This document shows, piece after piece, positions 46,591-55,681 of a stretch of DNA of 64,000 bases. A program made the position numbers and the translations under genes. Under the pieces are notes generated by a model, which saw only the letters and a program-made list of their open reading frames with translations, was not told the origin of the DNA and did not search any database. Origin of the DNA: Myxococcales bacterium (GTDB lineage: Bacteria; Myxococcota_A; Polyangia; Palsa-1104). Each line of letters opens with the position of its first letter. Position 1 is the stretch's first letter. Location: NCBI GenBank assembly GCA_003170275.1, contig PNAM01000053.1, positions 51,732 through 115,731 on the forward strand. Direction: 5' to 3'.

Positions 46591-48993
46591 ATGGGCGCAC
46601 GCATGCTCCCGGTCGGTGGCGTCTTCTTTCTCTCCGGTGTGGCCGGACTGCTCTACGAGGTGGTGTTCGCCAAGTCGCTGGCGCTCGCGTTCGGCAGCAC
46701 TGCCGGCGCGTCGACCACCGTGCTGGCGACCTATATGGGAGGGATGGCGCTCGGGTCGTGGATCGGCGGGCGGCTCGGGCGGCGCGTCGCCGATCCGGTG
46801 CGCGCCTACGCCGGCTGCGAGCTGGGGATCGCGGTGGTGTGCGCGGTCGCGCCGTGGACGCTCGACGGGGTGCGCGCGCTGTACGTGCTGCTCGCGCGCG
46901 GCAGCGATCCGGGCGCGGGGACGCTGATGATCTTGCGCGTGGCGCTGGGCAGCCTGGCGCTGTTGCCGCCGACGATCTTGATGGGCATGACCCTGCCGTT
47001 CCTGGTGCGCGTGGTCACGCCCGACGTGCGCGCGCTCGGCCGCAGCATCGGGCTGCTCTACGGCGCCAACACGCTCGGCGCGGCGACCGGCGCGCTCGCC
47101 GCCGGGTACTGGCTGTTGCCGGCGGTGGGGATCACCAGCACCATGCGCCTGGCGGTGGCGCTGGACGTGCTGGCCGCTGGCCTCGCCTGGCGGCTGCGCG
47201 CGCGCCTGGCGGCTCCCGCGGTCGACGCGCCTGCCGTCGACGAATCGCCACGGCCCGGCGGAGATCGCGCGCTCGCGCTGATCGGGCTCTCGGTGCTCGG
47301 GATCGGCGGCGCGCTCACCTTCGCGCTCGAGACCACCTACGTGCACCTGCTCGCGGTAGTCGCCGGCAACAGCGCGTACGCGTTCTCGCTGATGCTGTTC
47401 GCGTTTCTGCTCGGGCTCGCGCTCGGCTCGGCCTGTGCGCGGCGCTGGATGCCCGGGCCCGACGCGCTCGCGCGGGCGGTCGGCTCGCTCGAGCTCGCGC
47501 TGGCCGCGACGCTGCTCGCCGGCGTGTTCCTGTGGGATCGCATGCCGGCGTGGTTCGCGGCGATGGGCGGCTGGTCGCTCGCGCACACGTTCGCCGGGCG
47601 CGAGCTGATCCGGTTCGCCGTGTGCTGCCTGGCGCTGGTGCCGCCGGCGATGTGCATCGGCGCGCTCTATCCGATCGCCATGGCGTGCATCGGACGCGCC
47701 TCGAAGCGCGACGCGGCGGCGACGGCGGGCCGCGCGGCGGCGGTGAACACCGTCGGCAACGTGGCCGGTGCGCTGGGCGGCGGCTTCTTGCTCCTGCCGT
47801 GGCTCGGCTCGTTGCGCACGCTGCACGCGCTGGCCGCGCTGGCGCTTTTCCTCGGCGCTTTAGCGTTGGTGGTCGCGCGCCGCCGCCTGGCCGGCCCGCT
47901 CGCCCTGGCGCTGGCGGTGCTCGCGCTGTTCGTCGCGCAGCCACGATCGTTCGATCTGCCGCGCTTGGCGTCCGGCTCGAACGTGTACTTCGCGCACGAC
48001 GCGCTGGCCGGGAGCGTGATCGATCACGCCGAGAGCCTCGACGGCGGGCTCACCACCGTGACGGCCACGCCGTACCAGGGCCGCGACTACCTCACGCTGC
48101 GCACCAACGGCAAGTTTCAAGGCAACGACTCGGGCGAGGTGACCGCGCAGCTCGGCTTCGCGCTCGACGCGCTCTTGCACGCGAGCGGCCGCGAGCGCGC
48201 GCTGATCATCGGCTTCGGCACCGGCACCACCACCTCGGTGGTGCACCGCGCGGGCTTTGCGCGTATCGACGTGGCCGAGCTGAGCCGCGACGTGCTCACG
48301 CTCTCCGATCGCCACTTCCGCAGCGTGAACCTGGGCGTGCTCTCCGCGCCCGACGTGCACGCGCACGTCACCGACGGGCGCAACTACCTGATGCTGACGC
48401 GCGATCGCTTCGACCTGATCGAGATCGAGATCACCAGCATCTGGTTCGCCGGCGCGGCCTCGCTCTACAACCGCGAGTTTTACCGCGCCGCGCGCGAGCA
48501 CCTGGCGCCGCACGGCGTGCTGCAGCAGTGGATGCAGCTGCACCACGTGTACCCGGAAGACGTGGTCTCGATCCTCGCCACCGTGCGCTCCGAGTTTCCG
48601 CTGGTGTGGCTGTACGTGACCGGCGGGCAGGGCATCATCATCGCCTGCAACGACGGCTGCCAGCCGCGGCCGGAGACCCTCGCGCGGCTGCGGGCGCGCC
48701 CGGAGCTCGCCGGGCCGATCGCGCAGGCGGGCGGCCTGAGCGGGCTGCTCTTCAACCGGCTGCTCGATCCGGCCGGCATCGATCGCTTCCTCGCGTCGGT
48801 GACCCGCAGCGGCGCCGACCCCTCCGACTTTCTCTCCACCGACGACAACCTGCGCCTCGAATACGCCACGCCGCGCGGCAACGTGCTCGACACGCCCTAC
48901 AGCGTGACCGTCCGCGCGTTGGCGCCCTATGCGCCGCCCACCATGTTCGACAGCACCGCGCTTACCGCCGCAGCCCTTGAGGCGGCGCCGTAA
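46591..48993 (+). CDS. Fused membrane/spermidine-synthase-like protein
   Basis: This 800-residue protein has about 10-14 hydrophobic helices in the first 450 residues (with GLLYGANTLGAATGALAAG and similar) and a C-terminal spermidine-synthase-like Rossmann domain (~460-800: ALIIGFGTGTTTSVVHRAG, DVAELSRDVLTL, ITSIWFAGAASLYNREFY). Such fusions are annotated as fused MFS/spermidine synthase, yet most lack a proven polyamine activity. The glycine-rich SAM-type motif is present, but the aminopropyl-accepting Asp/Glu sites are not obvious. Starts at 46591 or 46603 are possible. It converges with the histidine kinase gene, 3 bp apart. Confidence 0.8.
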   Translation: MGARMLPVGGVFFLSGVAGLLYEVVFAKSLALAFGSTAGASTTVLATYMGGMALGSWIGGRLGRRVADPVRAYAGCELGIAVVCAVAPWTLDGVRALYVLLARGSDPGAGTLMILRVALGSLALLPPTILMGMTLPFLVRVVTPDVRALGRSIGLLYGANTLGAATGALAAGYWLLPAVGITSTMRLAVALDVLAAGLAWRLRARLAAPAVDAPAVDESPRPGGDRALALIGLSVLGIGGALTFALETTYVHLLAVVAGNSAYAFSLMLFAFLLGLALGSACARRWMPGPDALARAVGSLELALAATLLAGVFLWDRMPAWFAAMGGWSLAHTFAGRELIRFAVCCLALVPPAMCIGALYPIAMACIGRASKRDAAATAGRAAAVNTVGNVAGALGGGFLLLPWLGSLRTLHALAALALFLGALALVVARRRLAGPLALALAVLALFVAQPRSFDLPRLASGSNVYFAHDALAGSVIDHAESLDGGLTTVTATPYQGRDYLTLRTNGKFQGNDSGEVTAQLGFALDALLHASGRERALIIGFGTGTTTSVVHRAGFARIDVAELSRDVLTLSDRHFRSVNLGVLSAPDVHAHVTDGRNYLMLTRDRFDLIEIEITSIWFAGAASLYNREFYRAAREHLAPHGVLQQWMQLHHVYPEDVVSILATVRSEFPLVWLYVTGGQGIIIACNDGCQPRPETLARLRARPELAGPIAQAGGLSGLLFNRLLDPAGIDRFLASVTRSGADPSDFLSTDDNLRLEYATPRGNVLDTPYSVTVRALAPYAPPTMFDSTALTAAALEAAP

Positions 48994-48996
48994 TCG

Positions 48997-50040
48997 TCAC
49001 GCGCACGGCAGGCGCATGGCGAAGCACACGTGGCCGTCGTCGCCGCTCTCGAGCACCAGCTCGCCATGGTGCGCGTCCACCACCAGCCGGCAGAACGCCA
49101 GGCCCAGCCCGCCGCCACCCACCGCCGAGCCGTCGAGCCGCACGAATGGCTCGAAGATGCTGTCGCGAAAGCGCGGGTCGATGCCGCTGCCGTCGTTCGC
49201 CACCTTGACGCTCACCCATCCCGGGCTGGCGTCGACGTCGATGTGCACCGCCGAGCGCGCGAAGCGGACCGCGTTGCGCGCCAGGTTGGTGACCACGCGC
49301 TCGATCAGCTGCTCGTCGAGCTCGCACTCGGCCGGCCCGCCGCGCTCCACCACCGCCACGCCGATCCCTTCGGCGAACGGGCGCTGATCCGTGGCCACGC
49401 GGTGGGCGATCGAGCGGGCGTCGGCGCGCAGGCGTCGCGGCACCAGCGCGCCGCGGCGAATGCGATCGAGATCGAGCAGGTCCTGCGCCATCGCCTCGAT
49501 CCGCTTGAGCTCGTACGACGAGCGCGTGAAGGCGGTGTTGGTGTCCTCGTCCGCGCTCGGCATGCGCATGCGCAACAGCTCGAGGTACGCGGTGACGATG
49601 CTCAGCGAATGGCGCAGGTCGTGCACCAGGTAGCGCACCCAATCGCCGCGCAGCTCCAGGTGCGAGCGCTCCTCGACGATCGACTGCACCACGGCGCGCT
49701 CGCGCAATAGGTGACGCACGCGCCAGCGGAGCTCGTTGGTGACCGCGCCCGCGGCCAGCCAGTGGTCGCAGCCGGCCTCGACCGAGGCGGCGCGCAGCGC
49801 TTCGTCGTGCGGCGCGCCGGCCGCCAGGATCACCGCGGGCGGGCGCGGCGCGCTGCGCGACTTGACCGCATGACACAGCTCGACCGCGCCGGGCATGATG
49901 GCGTGGATCACCAGCACGTCGGCGCTGCAATCGGGCGGCACGGTGGCCAGGAGCTCGAGCTGCGCGCCGCAATCGCCGAGCAGCGTCGCGACGGTCGTCG
50001 ACCAGCGCGGGTCGCTCGAGGCGATCGAGATCTGAAGCAT
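48997..50040 (-). CDS. Histidine kinase with N-terminal pseudo-receiver
   Basis: This 347-residue soluble protein has an N-terminal receiver-like domain (~1-110) without a clear phospho-acceptor Asp, a coiled coil, HisKA with His140 in VHDLRHSLS (the usual H-E is H-D), and HATPase (ERVVTNLARNAVRFA, DGSGID, GGGGLGLAFCRLVV). No membrane segments are seen. It starts 14 bp after the Cys-rich gene on the same strand, so it is probably the distal gene of the minor-pilin operon, with a possible role in pilus or surface sensing. No partner regulator is encoded nearby. Confidence 0.8.
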   Translation of the reverse strand: MLQISIASSDPRWSTTVATLLGDCGAQLELLATVPPDCSADVLVIHAIMPGAVELCHAVKSRSAPRPPAVILAAGAPHDEALRAASVEAGCDHWLAAGAVTNELRWRVRHLLRERAVVQSIVEERSHLELRGDWVRYLVHDLRHSLSIVTAYLELLRMRMPSADEDTNTAFTRSSYELKRIEAMAQDLLDLDRIRRGALVPRRLRADARSIAHRVATDQRPFAEGIGVAVVERGGPAECELDEQLIERVVTNLARNAVRFARSAVHIDVDASPGWVSVKVANDGSGIDPRFRDSIFEPFVRLDGSAVGGGGLGLAFCRLVVDAHHGELVLESGDDGHVCFAMRLPCA

Positions 50041-50054
50041 GGCCCCACGATACG

Positions 50055-50294
50055 CTACAGGCAGCTGCAGCTACAGGCCTCGCACTTGGGCGGCGGGCTC
50101 TTGGGGTCGCACGCCGCGCCGGTCTTGCACGAGCAGCGACAGGTCTTGCCCGCCGGGCAGCCGCCGCAGGTGGCCGGCTCTTGCTCCGCGCCGTTCTTGC
50201 CGCCGGGGTTCTTGCCCTCTTTTTGATCGGCCATCGCCTGGGCGCCGAGGCACACGAACAGAACGAACAGCCATCGCCCGACTACTTTTGCCAT
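50055..50294 (-). CDS. Small Cys-rich exported protein downstream of pilY1
   Basis: This 79-residue protein has a signal peptide (WLFVLFVCLGAQAMA) and an acidic/Gly-rich spacer. A 10-Cys C-terminal cluster follows (CGGC, TCRCSC, ACD, KCEACSCSC), resembling a metallothionein or a knot of disulfides. The ATG at 50294 is preferred to 50303 because GAGGTGAT lies ~5 nt upstream. It begins 15 bp after the pilY1 stop and ends 14 bp before the kinase. In Myxococcus xanthus another small Cys/haem-containing protein (TfcP) encoded with PilY1.1 helps it bind calcium; a similar stabilising role here is inference. Confidence 0.7.
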   Translation of the reverse strand: MAKVVGRWLFVLFVCLGAQAMADQKEGKNPGGKNGAEQEPATCGGCPAGKTCRCSCKTGAACDPKSPPPKCEACSCSCL

Positions 50295-50309
50295 TGGGAT
50301 CACCTCGGG

Positions 50310-53300
50310 TTAGCGGAAGTCGAGCCAGGCCTGGTTGGTGATCGGCTTGGCCAGCGGATGGTTCTGCAGCGAGTAGGTGGTCTGCGAGGCATCGGCGCCG
50401 GCGTTGGCGTTCACCGTGATGCCGATGGCCGACGCCACGTAGACCTTGCCCGACGCGTCGACCGCGACCTCGCTCGCGCCCTGCTTGAGGTTGACCACCG
50501 AGGTATCGGTGTTGGTCACCAGATCGATGCGGTGGAGCGAGCCGGTCGCGTTGTAGGTGGAGGAGTTGCCGCCCTGCAGGCCGGCGCCGCTGGTGATGAA
50601 GTACGCGCTCTGTCCGGCGATCGTCGGCACCGCGAAGACGCGATCGGTGAGCGAAGCGATGGTGGTCAGGGTCGGCGGCAGGTTCTTCAGATCGAGCTTG
50701 AAGATCTTCGATTGCTGGCCCGACGCGATCACCCAATCCGCGCCGCCGGTGACGCCGATGAGCGAGAGATCGGCATTGTTGGGATCGCGATACAGCGCGA
50801 CCGCGCTCTCGATCGGGAAGTTGATGTTGCTCGGGATCGCGTACGAGGCCGGCCCGTCGAAGATCGGCAGCGGTGAGCCGACCGCTCCGGCGGTGGGGAT
50901 CTGCCAGACGCGCCCTTCGATGTCTCCGAAGAACACCGCGTTGGCGGCGCCGTTGTTGCCGGACGTGTCGATCGCCGAGACCGTCGCCGGGACGTCGTCG
51001 TGGGAGGTGTCGAACGTATAGGTGTGATTGAACCGCCACAGCACGCTGCCGTCCTTGGCGTCGAGCGAATACATGTTGAAGCCGTTGCCCCAGGTCCCGT
51101 TGGCGTTGTCGGTCGCGAGAAAGACGGCGTACTTCAGCCCGGCGGCGGTGAGCGCGGGCTGGATGGCGGCGCCCTGCGCGCGTCCCATGATGTAGGTGTT
51201 GCCGCCGACGGTGTTGGTGTCGGACGCCTCCCAGCGGAAGACCGGGTTGATCGGATCGGAGATGTCCAACAGGTCGACGGTTCCGCTGCCGAGCGGCGTA
51301 TCGAAGCCACCCGTGATCGCGAGCACCGTCTCCCATTTCTTGCCCGTACCATAATCGACGTTCACGTCGGCGACCTGCGGCGAGCCGTCGAGGATGGCGG
51401 TGCGTCCCGCGATGTTGTTGAGCTGGCTCGGCGGGATGAACGCCCACAGCTCGTCACCCGAGACGAACGTGCCGCCGGTGCCCGCCACCGATCCGGCCTG
51501 CGCGACGAACGCGTGCAGCATGCCGTCGAGCCCGGCGACGTACGCGATGGTGGGCCGCGTGAGGCCGCCTGGCGTGACCACCGAAGACGTGCCGATGACC
51601 GCCGGAATCGAGTGATCGATGCCGCCCAGCCCGCCGGCGCGGATCTGCGGGATGTTGGCGGCGGTGATGGTCGGCGCGGCCGCGCTCAGCGTGGCCTGGT
51701 GGGCCACGTCGAAGGGGACCTGGATCCAGTTGGCGCCCACCTTGACGGCGGTGAAGACGTTGCGCACCGGGCGGCCGCCGGTCCCAAAGGTGGACAGGTT
51801 GGTCGCGGCGTCCCACAGCGGCGCGATGCTGACGCTGTTGAACGCGGTCACGTTGGTGCCGGTGAGCGCTCCCGCGGCGTACTTGCGGAAGTGGCCCTTC
51901 CACGGCGGGTAGGCGGTGGCGGGCATGGTCGCCAGCTCGTACGTGCCGATGAAGGTCGTGTTGTCCGAGTAGACGATCGGCGAGGAGCGGGTGAGCTCGG
52001 TGACCGTGGTCGGCTGCCCGAGGAACAGCAGCGTGTTGAGCACCAGGCGCTCCATGCCCGGCGCGGACTCGGTGATCGGGAACGCGCAGCACTGGCCGTT
52101 GGGGCCGCGGTTTCCCGACGGATACCAGGGCGCGAAGCTGCACGCGCTGTTGGCCGCGCCGGCATCGGGGCAGTTCGAGGACGTGGTGCCGTAGGCGTGT
52201 CCGGCCAGGTAGATCACCGACGGCCGGTTGTTTTGCGTGGGATCCTCGACGGCGACCTCGATGTCGCGCGCGTTGAACGAGGCGCTCGCGGGCGCCACCG
52301 CGTTGGAGGTCACCAGGCGATAGACCTTTTTGGTCGCCGTGTTGAGATAGTGACCCAGGGCCGTGTTCTCGACGAAGTCCTGAACGCTGGAGTTCGGAAA
52401 GCTGGGCGTCTGCAGCGGATAGTCGCCGACCTGGAGCAGCGGATCGCTCCACGTAATGAGAGATACGGCCGGGTTGACCTTGTACCCCTCGCCGGCCGCC
52501 GAGCCGTACAGGTGGCTTCCCGGCGGGGTGTTTCCGCCGTTCTGCGGCAGCGCGCCGGCGAGCAGACCGTTGTTGTTGGCGCCGGCCACGTCGGTCACGA
52601 AGTGCCCGTTGGTGGTCGCGTTGATGATGCCGAAGCCGCTGGCCGGCACCGTGGCCGAGGTCCCTTCGGCGGCCGCGATCGATCGGCACTGCATGAAGAT
52701 CGGGTTGCCGGCGTTGTTGAAGGTCTTGATCGCCGACATGACCGTGTCTTGCTCGGCACCCGGGTCGTAGTGCGGCGCCCAGAGGATGTTGTAGAGGCCG
52801 CCGTTGAGCCCGGTCCCGCCGGCGGTGAGCGTCGCGGTGCTGGTGAACTCGGTGAAGATGTTGCCGACCGCGGGCGCCGTCTGCACCGCGGCCGCGTTGA
52901 ACAGGCCGGCGTCCTTCAGATACCCCTCGAGCACGTCGAGGCCCGAGGAGCCCACGCCGAGCAGCGCGATCTTGGGCGGCGCCGCCGACAGGATGGACTT
53001 CACGTTCGCGGTGAAGTTGGTGTTCGCGATGTGCATGTAGACGTCCTGGAAGACCTTGCGGCCGGTCCGCGGGTCGACGGCCGTGAACGCGTTCGGCGGG
53101 TTGGAGGCCACCACGCCCTTCATGAGGTTCAAGGCCAGCACTTCATTGACGCCGTCGGCGCTGATGATGAAGGGGCCGCCGCGGTAGCTGATGGTCGTGT
53201 GCAGTGCGGACATGAAGTTCACCGGCGCGGTCGTGAACGGGCTCGCGCCGTAGTTGAACTGCACGAGTGAGACTGGATTGAGGGTCGCCTTGACGATCGT

Positions 53301-53720
53301 CATGTCGACCGCGTCGATGGCGGCCTTCTGGGTCGTGTCGGTCTGCACGATGTAGTGGATGGCGACGCCGTTCAGCGCGAGCAGATAGATGAGCCCGTAC
53401 GCCTTGGTGATGCCGTCGCGCGCGATGTCGGTGTACGGAGACAAGAGGTTGTGCTGCGGATACATCTGCGGCGCTTCGGGGCAGCCGCCGAGCGCGAAGG
53501 TCCCGGCGCCATAGACGGTGGACTTGATCGGGGTCACCGCCGCGCAGGTCGCGGCGGGCAGCACGCTGGTGCAGGTGATCGTCGATGACGGCTGGCTGCA
53601 CACGTCCATCGGGATGATCAGCGAGTTTGCGTTGAATGCCGTGACTTGCGCTTCGGCGCGGCCGGGCAGCGCCAACACGGCGCCGGCAGCCAGGACGAAG
53701 GCAATTCGTAGTTCGCGCAT
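50310..53720 (-). CDS. pilY1: PilY1-like tip adhesin/assembly factor of type IVa pili
   Basis: This 1,136-residue secreted protein has a signal peptide (IAFVLAAGAVLALPGRAEA) and a C-terminal PilY1 propeller (~690-1136: PTIAYVAGLDGMLHAFVA, SGDELWAFIPPSQL, KKWETVLAITGGFDTPLG, NAVFFGDIEGRVWQI). The usual calcium loop before FFGD is degenerate (DTSGNNGAAN). The N-terminal half lacks a VWA domain and instead carries an alpha/beta region with ALLGVGSSGLDVLEGYLKDAGL and a candidate nucleophile Cys345 in FMQCRSIA, reminiscent of amidotransferase-like domains. The ATG at 53720 is chosen with AGGAG at good spacing. It is encoded with pilX, pilW, pilV and fimT. Confidence 0.85.
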   Translation of the reverse strand: MRELRIAFVLAAGAVLALPGRAEAQVTAFNANSLIIPMDVCSQPSSTITCTSVLPAATCAAVTPIKSTVYGAGTFALGGCPEAPQMYPQHNLLSPYTDIARDGITKAYGLIYLLALNGVAIHYIVQTDTTQKAAIDAVDMTIVKATLNPVSLVQFNYGASPFTTAPVNFMSALHTTISYRGGPFIISADGVNEVLALNLMKGVVASNPPNAFTAVDPRTGRKVFQDVYMHIANTNFTANVKSILSAAPPKIALLGVGSSGLDVLEGYLKDAGLFNAAAVQTAPAVGNIFTEFTSTATLTAGGTGLNGGLYNILWAPHYDPGAEQDTVMSAIKTFNNAGNPIFMQCRSIAAAEGTSATVPASGFGIINATTNGHFVTDVAGANNNGLLAGALPQNGGNTPPGSHLYGSAAGEGYKVNPAVSLITWSDPLLQVGDYPLQTPSFPNSSVQDFVENTALGHYLNTATKKVYRLVTSNAVAPASASFNARDIEVAVEDPTQNNRPSVIYLAGHAYGTTSSNCPDAGAANSACSFAPWYPSGNRGPNGQCCAFPITESAPGMERLVLNTLLFLGQPTTVTELTRSSPIVYSDNTTFIGTYELATMPATAYPPWKGHFRKYAAGALTGTNVTAFNSVSIAPLWDAATNLSTFGTGGRPVRNVFTAVKVGANWIQVPFDVAHQATLSAAAPTITAANIPQIRAGGLGGIDHSIPAVIGTSSVVTPGGLTRPTIAYVAGLDGMLHAFVAQAGSVAGTGGTFVSGDELWAFIPPSQLNNIAGRTAILDGSPQVADVNVDYGTGKKWETVLAITGGFDTPLGSGTVDLLDISDPINPVFRWEASDTNTVGGNTYIMGRAQGAAIQPALTAAGLKYAVFLATDNANGTWGNGFNMYSLDAKDGSVLWRFNHTYTFDTSHDDVPATVSAIDTSGNNGAANAVFFGDIEGRVWQIPTAGAVGSPLPIFDGPASYAIPSNINFPIESAVALYRDPNNADLSLIGVTGGADWVIASGQQSKIFKLDLKNLPPTLTTIASLTDRVFAVPTIAGQSAYFITSGAGLQGGNSSTYNATGSLHRIDLVTNTDTSVVNLKQGASEVAVDASGKVYVASAIGITVNANAGADASQTTYSLQNHPLAKPITNQAWLDFR

Positions 53721-53733
53721 CTTTTTCAAACTC

Positions 53734-54267
53734 CTAGTTTTCGTTTCCCGAATGAGACGAGCTGTGACCCGCCTGGAAGCGATAGTCGGTGCCCTGCACG
53801 GCGGCGTTCGTGATCACTTCCTTGAGGACGCGCCCGTTGATGCTCGAGGACATGGTGGTGCTGATGCACGTGGAGACCATGAGCACGACTCCATCGGAGT
53901 CTGTCAGCGGATCATTGACCGAAGCTGGTGCCTCGTCGTGGTTGTCTTCCAGCGTGACCTGGTAGTCGTTTCCGGCCAGGCCGTCGACATCACCGACCAC
54001 CGGGTAGCCGGCGAAGGCGTTGTGCAGCATCGAGGTCCAGCTGGCGGCGTTGGCGGCGAAGAACGGGCGCGCGGCGTTGAGCCCGGCCTCCGCGCAGTAG
54101 AAGCCGGAGCGGTTCAAGCGCTCGGCGCCGGCCATCTGCAGATCGCTGGTGGCACCGCGCACCGCCAGCACGCCGACCAGCGCCGCCAGCACGAGCAGCA
54201 CCAGCACCAACAGCAGGGTGACGCCACCGCGCTGCCGCGAGCGAGGACTCTTGATCGGACGGCTCAT
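53734..54267 (-). CDS. pilX: PilX-like minor pilin/pilus assembly protein
   Basis: This 177-residue protein has a short basic leader and a hydrophobic N-terminal helix GGVTLLLVLVLLVLAALVG, as in PilX N-terminal domains, with a globular C-terminus. Two Cys may form a disulfide. It lacks a Glu5-type canonical pilin motif, as expected for PilX. The ATG overlaps the pilW stop (ATGA). It belongs to the minor-pilin priming complex that initiates type IVa pilus assembly with PilY1. Confidence 0.75.
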   Translation of the reverse strand: MSRPIKSPRSRQRGGVTLLLVLVLLVLAALVGVLAVRGATSDLQMAGAERLNRSGFYCAEAGLNAARPFFAANAASWTSMLHNAFAGYPVVGDVDGLAGNDYQVTLEDNHDEAPASVNDPLTDSDGVVLMVSTCISTTMSSSINGRVLKEVITNAAVQGTDYRFQAGHSSSHSGNEN

Positions 54268-55262
54268 AGGCTGAGATTCCTCACGCTAATTACGCTGCGC
54301 ACCAAGCGGCGCGGAAATCCGTCGGGGGCGGCGGCGGCGTGATCCTCCGCCGTGGGACGCCCGGGATAGAACGTGCCCGGCTGCGCCATGGTCGCCTTTG
54401 CGACCAGCGTCACGCGCACCGCGCGCAGCAACGCCAGGTTCGCGGGCACGACTTCGCCCGAGACATTGCCGACCCACTCGTCGTCGTTGGCCGACGCTCC
54501 GTTCTGGGTGATGACCCCATCGGTAGGATTGTTGTCGAAGCCGAGCGCAATCTGCATGTCCTCGATCCCTTCCGCCAGGGGCTGGTCTGCGCCTCCGTTG
54601 AGACTCATGGTCAAGTAGGATCCGTTCGCGCCCGGGCCGGCGCCGACGAGGGTCAGGATCTTGTAGATGACGTGGCGTGACTTGAAGACCCAAGACTTGA
54701 TGGGAAAAGGGCTGGGAGCGGTGGCCGGGAAGGTATTGGTGGCGTTGAACACGCTCAGGTCGCCGCAGCCGGTACAGGCGGAGTTGTTGACGGCCCCGTT
54801 GGCCGTGAACTTCAGCACGACTGCGAAGGCGAGTGAGGGATCGGAGAGTAGAACGAAGTCTCCGTTGACGAACGAGAGCGGCTTGTCGATGCTGAGAATG
54901 GGCGTGGTTGGGGCGAACGGAGCCATCACGTAGGCCATCGTCGAGGCGTCGATGGTGTACACCTCGAGGATGTCTGGCGCATTGACGCCTTGAGTGACCT
55001 TCACCCCGGAGACGACGACCGGCACGGCGCCCGAGCTGTCCACGATCGCGCCGGTGCTCGCGCCTCCGCTCGCGCCGGTCAGGTCGCGCGTGATGAAATC
55101 GATTCCCGCGCGCAGGCCGGACTGCGCGACGTCGGCGCGCGCCGAATAGGCCTGCGAGCGGCTGGCCGACATCACCAGCGACAGCGCGCCCGACGCGATC
55201 AGGCCGAACAGCCCGACGGCGATCATGAGCTCGATCAACGTATAGCCGCGCGCGCGCGTCAC
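54264..55262 (-). CDS. pilW: PilW-like minor pilin
   Basis: This 332-residue protein starts at a GTG overlapping the pilV stop (GTGA). The class III-type prepilin signal is ARGYTLIELMIAVGLFG, with Glu5 after cleavage. The large globular domain fits PilW (long minor pilin), and includes CTGCGDLS, a possible CxxC disulfide. PilW bridges the other minor pilins and PilY1 at the pilus tip. Confidence 0.8.
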   Translation of the reverse strand: MTRARGYTLIELMIAVGLFGLIASGALSLVMSASRSQAYSARADVAQSGLRAGIDFITRDLTGASGGASTGAIVDSSGAVPVVVSGVKVTQGVNAPDILEVYTIDASTMAYVMAPFAPTTPILSIDKPLSFVNGDFVLLSDPSLAFAVVLKFTANGAVNNSACTGCGDLSVFNATNTFPATAPSPFPIKSWVFKSRHVIYKILTLVGAGPGANGSYLTMSLNGGADQPLAEGIEDMQIALGFDNNPTDGVITQNGASANDDEWVGNVSGEVVPANLALLRAVRVTLVAKATMAQPGTFYPGRPTAEDHAAAAPDGFPRRLVRSVISVRNLSL

Positions 55263-55681
55263 TGGGTCACCGCCGTCCACATCTTCACGTGGTGGTTGAA
55301 GCCGACAATGGTCTGATCGGGCCAGGAGACATCGACCAGCACCGTGGTGATCGGGACGCCCGTGGCCGCGACGACGGTGGTCACCGTGGTGTTGCGGGTG
55401 AACTGGGTGGTGAAGCCGCTCGCGTTCCACGGGCTGACGTTGGTCGCGTTGACCTCGGCCGCGGTCGAGAGATTTCCGAACGGCAGGAACTCGACCGTCT
55501 CGAGCTTTTCCTGCGCGATGGCGACCGCGGTGGAGAAGCTGCGCGAGCTGGCGTTGCCGCGGATCGCCACCAGCTGCAGCGACATCAGCCCGAGCAGGCC
55601 GACCATCGAGAGCCCGAGCGAGATCAGGATCTCGATCAGCGTGAAGCCGCCCGCGCTCCGTCTCCGCCGCCGCGTTACCAA
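55259..55681 (-). CDS. pilV: PilV-like minor pilin
   Basis: This 140-residue protein has the prepilin motif GGFTLIEILISLGLS and a short globular domain with no Cys pair. It starts at a TTG that overlaps the fimT stop by 7 bp; GGTGA upstream supports it. Its small size and operon position match PilV. Confidence 0.75.
   Translation of the reverse strand: MVTRRRRRSAGGFTLIEILISLGLSMVGLLGLMSLQLVAIRGNASSRSFSTAVAIAQEKLETVEFLPFGNLSTAAEVNATNVSPWNASGFTTQFTRNTTVTTVVAATGVPITTVLVDVSWPDQTIVGFNHHVKMWTAVTQ

Noticed and set aside
46591..48993. Naming the fused protein as a true spermidine synthase
   Set aside because: Only the SAM-type glycine motif is clear; polyamine-site residues were not recognised.
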